Shown: in pieces, positions 1 through 5,547 of the stretch
How the letters are laid out: each line of letters begins with the position of its first letter
How positions within the stretch are numbered: position 1 is the first letter of the stretch
Origin: a bacterium
GTDB lineage: Bacteria > Actinomycetota > Acidimicrobiia > Spongiisociales > UBA11373
Assembly: GCA_013202595.1 (NCBI GenBank)
Contig: JABMPV010000313.1
Location: forward strand, 1 to 7,420
Direction of reading: 5' to 3'
Length of the DNA: 7,420 nucleotides
Translations under genes and position numbers: made by a program
Notes under the pieces: model-generated
What the model was told of the DNA's origin: nothing
Seen by the model: only the letters and a program-made list of their open reading frames with translations
Database searches by the model: none

Positions 1-23
1 AAGCCGTTGATTGCCACCTTCAT
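1..23 (-). CDS. gap: Start of a second, probably canonical, glyceraldehyde-3-phosphate dehydrogenase gene (partial)
   Basis: Only seven full codons lie inside the window, reading M-K-V-A-I-N-G, after which the gene leaves the left edge. This is the usual opening of type I GAPDH, where it continues into the F-G-R-I-G-R dinucleotide-binding loop. The ATG overlaps the TGA of the upstream GAPDH-like gene by four bases (ATGA), and a strong GAGGAGG ribosome-binding site sits 7 bases upstream inside that gene. The two are therefore expected to be co-transcribed and translationally coupled. If the remainder is canonical, it would interconvert glyceraldehyde 3-phosphate and 1,3-bisphosphoglycerate in glycolysis. 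Identity rests on a very short match plus the position beside a GAPDH paralogue; another Rossmann-fold oxidoreductase cannot be excluded. Confidence 0.6.
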
Positions 24-1042
24 GCGGAAACCTCCTCGAACGATGCCATCTTCTCGATGGTCTCGACGCAGCGGGCCGCATAGCCCCAGCCGTTGTCGAA
101 CCAGACGATTGCCTTGATCATCGTCCCGTCCATGACGAGCGTGGCCTGACCGTCGAAGACAGCCGAGTACGAAGAGCCGATGACGTCGCTGGAGACGATC
201 GGGTCCTCGGTGTACTCGAGGACACTGCTGTTCTGAGCCGCCTTCTCGATGGCCGCATTGATTTCGGCAGGCGTTGTCGCCTTCGAGAGGATGACGACCA
301 TGTCGATGTTCGATCCGTCGGCAACGGGCACGTTGAGTGCGATGCCGGAGATCTTGCCCTTCAGCTCGGGGAGGATCCCTTCGATGATCTCGGGCGAGTT
401 GGTGGACGCAGGGATGATGTTCTCTGCGGCCGAGCGACTGGTCCTGAGCCCATCACCGGGCACGTCTGCGAGACGGGCCTCGTTGGTGAACGCATGGACC
501 ACCGTGTACATGACCTTCTCGATGCCGAATTCCGAATCGAGGACCTTCAGCACCGGAGCGAGAGCGTTCGACGTGTTGGAGCCGAGCGCGATGATCAGGT
601 CGTCGGGATCCAGGGTGACGTCGTTGACACCCATGAGGAGTGTCTCGATCTCGGAGGCGTCCTCAGGCACGGATGCGAGGATTACCTTCTTGGCGCCTCT
701 CTCGATGTGCCGCATCAATTCTGCTTTGGTCCTGTGCTTGCGGGTGGCCTGGACGACGATGTCCACGCCGAGCTCCGCCCAATCGACGTCTCCCGGGTCG
801 CGGGCGTCGATGATCGGGATGGCGCGGCCGTCCACGACCAGCTTGGCGTTTTCGAGAGACACAGGCTTGGGGAACCGTCCGAAGACGGTGTCGTACTTCA
901 AGAGGTACACGAGGGCCTCTGGGTCTGCGATGTCACAAATGGCTGCCACCTCGATGGTGGGATGCTCCACGAGTTGGCGGAACACGTTGCGGCCGATGCG
1001 ACCGAAGCCCATGAGCCCGATGCGCGTTGGTGCGCTTGACAT
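20..1042 (-). CDS. GAPDH-family protein lacking the catalytic cysteine (probable pseudoenzyme)
   Basis: A 340-residue protein, the normal length for type I GAPDH. The N-terminal NAD-binding half is intact: G-F-G-R-I-G-R at 12-18, Asp37 at the adenosine-ribose position, K-Y-D at 49-51 and G-A-K-K-V at 116-120. The C-terminal half keeps the fold motifs V-H-A-F-T-N (His183, equivalent of the active-site His) and L-P-E-L-K-G-K at 224-230. The active site is degraded: the usual S-C-T-T-N-C reads S-N-T-S-N-A, so the nucleophilic Cys is Asn156 (AAC at 575-577). The phosphate-site Arg in the family's L-R-V-P motif is Asn237, the T-G-A-A-K-A loop reads T-N-S-P-E-I, and D-N-E-W-G reads D-N-G-W-G. Classical phosphorylating activity is therefore unlikely. 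It may still bind NAD and assemble with the neighbouring gap product; that is inference. The ATG at 1042 was chosen over an in-frame upstream ATG at 1273 because it begins at the conserved fold and has an AAGGGGG site; the longer form would overlap cofG. Confidence 0.9.
   Translation of the reverse strand: MSSAPTRIGLMGFGRIGRNVFRQLVEHPTIEVAAICDIADPEALVYLLKYDTVFGRFPKPVSLENAKLVVDGRAIPIIDARDPGDVDWAELGVDIVVQATRKHRTKAELMRHIERGAKKVILASVPEDASEIETLLMGVNDVTLDPDDLIIALGSNTSNALAPVLKVLDSEFGIEKVMYTVVHAFTNEARLADVPGDGLRTSRSAAENIIPASTNSPEIIEGILPELKGKISGIALNVPVADGSNIDMVVILSKATTPAEINAAIEKAAQNSSVLEYTEDPIVSSDVIGSSYSAVFDGQATLVMDGTMIKAIVWFDNGWGYAARCVETIEKMASFEEVSA
31..37 (-). promoter_or_regulatory. Strong Shine-Dalgarno for the downstream gap gene
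   Basis: On the minus strand GAGGAGG lies 7 bases before the ATG at 23-21, inside the last codons of the upstream GAPDH-like gene. It is one of the two best ribosome-binding sites in the window and supports both the chosen start and independent high-level translation of the second gene. Confidence 0.75.
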
Positions 1043-1053
1043 TGGTGGGATGA

Positions 1054-1060
1054 CCCCCTT
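1054..1060 (-). promoter_or_regulatory. Ribosome-binding site of the GAPDH-like gene
   Basis: The minus strand reads AAGGGGG 11 bases before the ATG at 1042-1040. Spacing is slightly long, but it is the only purine-rich site there, and it settles the start at 1042 rather than at 1273. Confidence 0.55.
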
Positions 1061-1074
1061 ATTTGGTCGACACC

Positions 1075-1080
1075 AGGCTA
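1075..1080 (-). promoter_or_regulatory. Candidate -10 element for the GAPDH-like gene
   Basis: TAGCCT (TANNNT type) on the minus strand would put transcription start roughly 25-30 bases before the ATG, leaving room for the ribosome-binding site. No convincing -35 is seen. It lies in the 109-bp divergent region (1043-1151), which also holds an imperfect GGAACCGGTACC dyad at 1101-1112 (5 of 6 pairs). Weak evidence. Confidence 0.3.
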
Positions 1081-1137
1081 CTGCGAAACGGGCATTCTCT
1101 GGAACCGGTACCACCCGTGATTCGCCCCCCGTCCTGA

Positions 1138-1143
1138 TACCGT
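1138..1143 (+). promoter_or_regulatory. Candidate -10 element for a leaderless cofG transcript
   Basis: TACCGT (TANNNT) ends 8 bases before the cofG ATG, and there is no Shine-Dalgarno between them. This arrangement fits a transcript starting at or next to the start codon, which is common in Actinomycetota. The -35 region is not recognisable. Confidence 0.35.
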
Positions 1144-1151
1144 CGCCCGCC

Positions 1152-2288
1152 ATGGCGTTTCCGGCACCCGATCCAGACCTCGCAGCGCGGTTCCTCGCCG
1201 GCGATGGCGACGTCGCCGGGTTGTTCTCCGAGGCCAGACGGCTGCGCGACGAGGGCTCGGATCGGGTGATCACCTACTCGCGGAAGGTGTTCGTCCCCGT
1301 CACCACGCTGTGCCGGGACACATGCACCTACTGCACGTTCGCAAAGCCTCCGGGCGCCGGGGGCGAGTATCTGACACCGGCGGATGTCGATGCCATTGCA
1401 GATGCCGGTGACGCCCACCGCTGCACCGAGGCGCTCCTGACGCTGGGAGACACCCCAGAGGCCCGGTGGCCCGCTGCGGCGGAGTTCCTGGCGATGCACG
1501 ACTGCGCAACGACCCTCGAGTACGTGAGTCGGATGGCGGAGCGGATCGTCGAGCGGACGTCGCTCTTCCCCCACGCCAATCCCGGCGTGATGGACGACGG
1601 CGCGATCGCCATGCTGCGGCCACACAGCCCGTCGATGGGGTTGATGCTGGAGAACTCCTCGCCGCGCCTGATGGACGAAGGGATGCCCCACCACGGCTGC
1701 CCCGACAAGGACCCGGTCGTGAGGATTGCAACCATTCGGGCGGCGGGCCGCCAGAAGGTCCCGTTCACCAGCGGGGTGCTCATCGGCATCGGGGAGACTC
1801 CGGACGAGGTCGTCGACAGCCTGTTCGTCCTGGCCGATCTGGTTCGGGAGACGGGTGCCATCCAGGAGATCATCGTCCAGAACTTCAGGGCGAAACTCGA
1901 CACCAGGATGCGCAGGGAGGCCGAACCGACGGTCCACTATTTCGCAAGGGTCGTCGCCGTCGCCAGGTGGGTTCTCGGTGCCGAGATGAATCTGCAGGTG
2001 CCGCCCAATCTCACAGAGCGATATGAGGTGTACCTCGACGCCGGCATCAACGACTGGGGTGGTGTGTCCCCCCTCACGATCGACTGGGTCAACCCCGAGG
2101 CTCCCTGGCCGCACCTGGCTGAACTGCGAGCACGGACCGGGGCTGCGGGGTTCCGGCTGATGCCCAGGCTGCCGGTGTACCCCGAGTTCATGACAGACGA
2201 ATGGGTCGAACCGGCGATGCTCGATCGCCTGTGGGCCGCCGCAGACCACCAGGGCTACGCTCTCGCCCCACAGCAGGAGGATGTATGA
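1152..2288 (+). CDS. cofG: 7,8-didemethyl-8-hydroxy-5-deazariboflavin (FO) synthase, CofG subunit
   Basis: A 378-residue cytoplasmic radical-SAM enzyme. It performs the second step of FO formation, ring closure of the CofH product, on the way to coenzyme F420. The cluster motif C-R-D-T-C-T-Y-C gives the CX3CX2C cysteines 54, 58 and 61, preceded by S-R-K-V-F-V-P-V, typical of CofG. Further family hallmarks are L-G-D-T-P-E-A-R (98-105), H-A-N-P-G-V-M (141-147), S-M-G-L-M-L-E (161-167), G-I-G-E-T (212-216), I-V-Q-N-F-R-A-K (241-248) and N-D-W-G-G-V-S-P-L (300-308). The length is that of a stand-alone CofG. The reading frame stays open far upstream, but the ATG at 1152 is where similarity begins and has a -10-like element just before it. 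Its TGA overlaps the cofH ATG (ATGA), so the two subunits are probably co-translated. Many actinobacteria instead encode both as the single fused protein FbiC. Confidence 0.95.
   Translation: MAFPAPDPDLAARFLAGDGDVAGLFSEARRLRDEGSDRVITYSRKVFVPVTTLCRDTCTYCTFAKPPGAGGEYLTPADVDAIADAGDAHRCTEALLTLGDTPEARWPAAAEFLAMHDCATTLEYVSRMAERIVERTSLFPHANPGVMDDGAIAMLRPHSPSMGLMLENSSPRLMDEGMPHHGCPDKDPVVRIATIRAAGRQKVPFTSGVLIGIGETPDEVVDSLFVLADLVRETGAIQEIIVQNFRAKLDTRMRREAEPTVHYFARVVAVARWVLGAEMNLQVPPNLTERYEVYLDAGINDWGGVSPLTIDWVNPEAPWPHLAELRARTGAAGFRLMPRLPVYPEFMTDEWVEPAMLDRLWAAADHQGYALAPQQEDV
2275..2280 (+). promoter_or_regulatory. Ribosome-binding site of cofH
   Basis: AGGAGG within the last codons of cofG, 4 bases before the cofH ATG at 2285. 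The close spacing together with the ATGA overlap marks this as the intended start, even though the frame extends to an earlier ATG at 2201 inside cofG. Confidence 0.7.
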
Positions 2289-4153
2289 TCACGTTTTGTC
2301 GACTCAGGCCGGCTGACTCGGTGACCGGGCCATGGGCCGCGGCCCGGCACGCCGAAGGCGACACCACCGTCGTCATCACAGGCGGTGGGGCAGCGGATGC
2401 TGCTGCGGCGATGGCCGGTGGGCTTCTGCCGGTGTCGAGTCGGTCTGATCGTGACGACGTCGCGGCCTGGGTCGTGGGCCCCGATGGCGCCCGCACACTC
2501 GCCGACGGCGGTGTGGCCGGTTGGCGGATCACCCTCGAGGACGTTGGCTCGAGTGAGGACGTGCTCGATGCACTCACCCGTTCGGGGCCCGCCTTCCTCA
2601 GCACCGGCAGGAGCCGCGTGGGTGAGGCCGTCTCGATGGCGACCCTCCCGGGTCTGCATCAGGTGGCGGTGTCGGTCTTCGTCGACACCGTCGACCAGGC
2701 AGTGGCGGCGGTCGAGACCGGCGCCGGCGATCTGATGCTGCGGGGCTGGGACTCCGGGACGCTGGGCGAGTTGCGTGATGCGCTGGCTCCCCGGCTCCTG
2801 GTCGAGAGGACGGCGTTGCCGCTCGGCACGCCGATCGACGAGGCTCGCTCAGATCTGAGCAGAGAACTGTATGAAGCCTGGCTGCAGCAGATCGACGGAT
2901 CGAGTGCTGCGCGACCCAGGTACGAGTGGGCGCCGGGTCGGGGAGGGCAGGTCCCCGTCCTGCCACGACGCTTGTCCGCCGAGTGGTCGGATGAGGCGTG
3001 GCTCAGCGGCAGTCAGGGCAGCATCATCAGGCCCTGCGTGGCGGCCATCCTCGAGCGTTCGAGGGATGGGATCGCCCCCACCAGGGACGAGATCGAGATG
3101 CTGTTCGGCGCTCGCGGCGACGAGGTCGACGAGATCGCGGCGGTAGCCGATGAGTTGCGGCGCAGGGCCGTCGGCGACACAGTCACCTATGTCGCCAACC
3201 GCAATATCAACTACACCAACCAGTGCTACTTCCGCTGCGGGTTCTGTGCGTTCTCCAAGGGCCCCCGCTCGCTGAACCTCAGGGGTGATCCCTATCTCCT
3301 CGAGGTGCACGAAGTGGCATTCAGGGCTCGTGAGGCGGCAGATCTCGGGGCGACCGAGGTGTGCCTGCAAGGCGGCATTCATCCCGATTTCACGGGCGAC
3401 TTCTACGTGTCGGTGGTCGAGGCCATCAAGGAGGCCGTTCCGGGGATGCATATCCACGGCTTCACGCCTCTGGAAGTGTGGCAGGGTGCAGAGACCCTCG
3501 GCGTGACCGTCAGGGACTTCCTCACCAGGCTGCGCGATGCCGGTCTCGGCACTCTGCCGGGAACCGCCGCTGAGATCCTGGACGATCGAGTGCGAGAGCA
3601 CCTGTGCCCCGACAAGATCAGGACGGCGCAGTGGGCCGAGGTCATGCTGACCGCCCACGATCTGGGATTGAGATCGACGGCCACGATCATGTTCGGCCAT
3701 ATCGACGATCCGGTCGCCTGGGCGAATCACTTCGAGGTGGTGCGCGAGGTCCAGCGCAGGTCCGGAGGGTTCACTGAGTTCGTGCCCCTGCCGTTCATCC
3801 ACATGGGTGCTCCGATCTGGCTGAGGGGGAGGGCACGGCCCGGCCCCACATGGGATGAGGTCATCCTCGTGCACGCCATCGCCCGCATCGCCTTCGATGG
3901 TCTGATTCCGAACATCCAGGCGTCGTGGGTCAAGCTGGGACTCGCCGGCGGCGCCGCGCTACTGCGATCGGGGTGCAACGATATGGGCGGCACGCTCATG
4001 GACGAGAACATCTCGAGGGCGGCAGGGGCCGATCACGGTCAGGTCGTCACTGCTGTCGAGTTGGAGGCTGCGATCACCGCAGCCGGTCGGATGCCGATGC
4101 GGAGGACGACGCTCTATGAGGGCGCCGCATCGGTCACAGGCCAGGCGCACTGA
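2285..4153 (+). CDS. cofH: FO synthase CofH subunit (5-amino-6-ribitylamino-uracil--tyrosine 4-hydroxyphenyl transferase) with an N-terminal extension
   Basis: A 622-residue protein. The C-terminal part, from about residue 245, is a complete CofH, the radical-SAM enzyme that joins 5-amino-6-ribitylamino-uracil to the hydroxybenzyl part of tyrosine. Motifs: V-A-N-R-N-I-N-Y-T-N (303-312), C-Y-F-R-C-G-F-C with CX3CX2C cysteines 314, 318 and 321, T-E-V-C-L-Q-G-G-I-H-P (357-367), L-P-G-T-A-A-E-I-L-D-D (424-434), F-V-P-L-P-F-I-H (499-506), P-N-I-Q-A-S-W-V-K-L-G (542-552) and N-D-M-G-G-T-L-M-D-E-N-I-S-R (565-578). Stand-alone CofH proteins are around 350-400 residues, so residues 1 to about 240 are extra. 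They show an Ala/Gly-rich alternating alpha/beta pattern (for example T-V-V-I-T-G-G-G at 28-35 and a strand-helix-strand run near 126-153) and no motif I can assign. The extension is in frame with a good ribosome-binding site and codon use like the rest. The 3' end overlaps the convergent lipoprotein gene by 20 bp. Confidence 0.93.
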   Translation: MITFCRLRPADSVTGPWAAARHAEGDTTVVITGGGAADAAAAMAGGLLPVSSRSDRDDVAAWVVGPDGARTLADGGVAGWRITLEDVGSSEDVLDALTRSGPAFLSTGRSRVGEAVSMATLPGLHQVAVSVFVDTVDQAVAAVETGAGDLMLRGWDSGTLGELRDALAPRLLVERTALPLGTPIDEARSDLSRELYEAWLQQIDGSSAARPRYEWAPGRGGQVPVLPRRLSAEWSDEAWLSGSQGSIIRPCVAAILERSRDGIAPTRDEIEMLFGARGDEVDEIAAVADELRRRAVGDTVTYVANRNINYTNQCYFRCGFCAFSKGPRSLNLRGDPYLLEVHEVAFRAREAADLGATEVCLQGGIHPDFTGDFYVSVVEAIKEAVPGMHIHGFTPLEVWQGAETLGVTVRDFLTRLRDAGLGTLPGTAAEILDDRVREHLCPDKIRTAQWAEVMLTAHDLGLRSTATIMFGHIDDPVAWANHFEVVREVQRRSGGFTEFVPLPFIHMGAPIWLRGRARPGPTWDEVILVHAIARIAFDGLIPNIQASWVKLGLAGGAALLRSGCNDMGGTLMDENISRAAGADHGQVVTAVELEAAITAAGRMPMRRTTLYEGAASVTGQAH

Positions 4154-5495
4154 TCGGGTCGGCTGCCCCGAGGTCGGAGACCCGCTGTCTGATGGTGACG
4201 GTCACCGACTGGTTTGGCCCGAACCCGGATCCGAACAGTCCGTCGAGCGTGCTCGAGGTCCCTGTCGTCGTGAGTCCGAGGTCCACCATCCATTGGCTTC
4301 CCGCAGACAGCCAGACGTTGAAGACCTCCACCGTCACTCCGTTGGTGTTCTCGCCGAGGAGCGCGCCGAGTCCTGCGGCATCGACCCGGTATCCGAGAGC
4401 GGGACCTGTTTCGAGTTCGGCTGCGGCCGGAGTGGAATCGAGCAGGGGCATGAGCCCTGATGTGACGACGTCGATGGGCCAGGCGGGGCACCACTCGAAC
4501 AGCGCCCTGTCGGTGACGAGACCAGATCCGGTTGCGTGGTAGTCGCCTCTCCCGTGGTCCCGGGACCACAGGTTGCCGCCGACCGACACGAGGTCGCGGT
4601 CCACAGCCGAGTCACCCCGGGTCATCCTGACGCGGCATGAAGTGTCACCCGAGTGGGATCTTCCGGTTGCCGACACGGAGAGCCGATCGTCCCCTGGGCC
4701 CTCCACCGTCATCTCGAACGAGAAGCCGTAGGAATCGGGCCCGGTCGATCCGATCGGCTCGGCGCCTGCTCCGGTGAGAGTCGCCAGGATGCCGTCGATC
4801 GTCTCCTCTCCCAGGTACTGGGCCGGCACCCGGAGATCGCGATCGTCGTCGTGCACCACGGACGAGAAGACGACCACCCTGCCCACGCGTGACATGACGA
4901 TCGTCTCTGTGGAGCCGCCGTCGAGTTGGGCGATCATGCCGATCGATTCCTCACCGACTGCGACCGGGAACTCATCGGCGGACAGAGCCTTGATTCCTGG
5001 AGCGTGCGTGCCTCCCGCCCCTTTCACCGCGTCGCCGGCGGTGTCGAGCAGGTATTCGTGTGCCGACTGCCGGTCGGCGAGCACGTCGACCCACACATGG
5101 GCCGTGTAGGTGCGTGCGTCGTAGGTGGCGCCGACGCCCGACAGGCGCCGGAAGCGGGTGATGTCGTCTACCTCGTCCTCGCGGTCGAGCACTGCGTCGG
5201 TGATCAGGTCGTCGTTGCTTCGAGCGTGCAAGACGATCGGTGTATCGGTGGCTGAGACCCCGGTGCTCCCGTCGGGGAGCATCGAGAGGAGTTGATCGTC
5301 GCTGATCGGGCGTGATGTGAGATCGGGCACCTCGATCCCCGGCGTCGGCACCACTTCGGAGGCGTTGGCGATCTCGAGGGGGAGCGCCTGGGCGAGTGGT
5401 TGGACGATCTCATCGACGCCGCTGCCGCCGGCACACGCCGAGGCTATGAGGGTGAGGGAGAGGGTCGCGACGACCCGAACGGCAAAGGTACGCAC
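4134..5495 (-). CDS. Predicted secreted lipoprotein, two-domain, function unknown
   Basis: A 453-residue protein starting at GTG (5495-5493); no other in-frame start lies before the TAG at 5519-5517. The N-terminus is a clear lipoprotein signal: Arg2 and Arg7, a hydrophobic run 8-17, and the lipobox A-S-A-C with Cys21 as the lipidated residue, so the mature protein should be anchored on the outer face of the cytoplasmic membrane. Residues about 22-60 look like a linker. Residues about 60-240 form a first domain with alternating strands and helices (T-A-H-V-W-V-D-V near 131; R-V-V-V-F-S-S near 206). Residues about 253-440 form a beta-rich second domain with Cys287 and Cys336, which could be a disulfide pair; its strand pattern recalls LolA/LppX-type lipoprotein folds, a weak resemblance only. 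It lies 52 bp downstream of the SH3-domain membrane protein on the same strand, suggesting a shared operon. No strong Shine-Dalgarno is visible. I do not recognise a named family. Confidence 0.85.
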   Translation of the reverse strand: MRTFAVRVVATLSLTLIASACAGGSGVDEIVQPLAQALPLEIANASEVVPTPGIEVPDLTSRPISDDQLLSMLPDGSTGVSATDTPIVLHARSNDDLITDAVLDREDEVDDITRFRRLSGVGATYDARTYTAHVWVDVLADRQSAHEYLLDTAGDAVKGAGGTHAPGIKALSADEFPVAVGEESIGMIAQLDGGSTETIVMSRVGRVVVFSSVVHDDDRDLRVPAQYLGEETIDGILATLTGAGAEPIGSTGPDSYGFSFEMTVEGPGDDRLSVSATGRSHSGDTSCRVRMTRGDSAVDRDLVSVGGNLWSRDHGRGDYHATGSGLVTDRALFEWCPAWPIDVVTSGLMPLLDSTPAAAELETGPALGYRVDAAGLGALLGENTNGVTVEVFNVWLSAGSQWMVDLGLTTTGTSSTLDGLFGSGFGPNQSVTVTIRQRVSDLGAADPISAPGL

Positions 5496-5512
5496 ACAGA
5501 CTTCATCGAAAG

Positions 5513-5524
5513 GTGACTAGTCAC
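5513..5524. repeat. Perfect 12-bp palindrome between two envelope genes
   Basis: GTGACTAGTCAC reads identically on both strands and sits in the 52-bp gap between the SH3-domain gene and the lipoprotein gene, 17 bases before the lipoprotein GTG. It could be an operator for a dimeric regulator. It has no loop and no T-run, so it is not a terminator. A 12-bp palindrome is expected once or twice by chance in a window this size. Confidence 0.35.
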
Positions 5525-5547
5525 TCTTGAGGGGTTCCGCAGCCGGT

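Noticed and set aside
11..1039. Long plus-strand reading frame of 342 codons opposite the GAPDH-like gene
   Set aside because: It is antisense to a clearly conserved gene; composition is rich in Asp, Arg, Val and His without recognisable motifs, as expected for the complement of high-GC coding DNA.
1088..1118. ACGGG/CCCGT arms in the divergent region as an operator
   Set aside because: The arms are only 5 bp and 21 bases apart, and they are not centred on the nearby partial GGAACCGGTACC dyad; this is within chance.
249..1151. Upstream extension of the cofG reading frame
   Set aside because: It would run through the opposite-strand GAPDH-like gene and adds about 300 residues with no similarity to CofG; the conserved protein starts at 1152.
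1043..1273. 77-residue N-terminal extension of the GAPDH-like protein
   Set aside because: The extension is low-complexity, Ser/Ala/Arg-rich, overlaps cofG, and bypasses the AAGGGGG site placed before the ATG at 1042.
1059..2249. 396-codon minus-strand frame opposite cofG
   Set aside because: It is a His/Pro/Arg-rich shadow of the cofG codons with no start signal or known motif.
2849..3874. 341-codon minus-strand frame opposite cofH
   Set aside because: It is a shadow of the conserved radical-SAM region; no independent evidence of translation.
4155..4184. CGGGTC/GACCCG inverted repeat just after the cofH stop as a terminator
   Set aside because: The stem is only 6 bp with an 18-base loop, has no following T-run, and lies inside the lipoprotein coding region.
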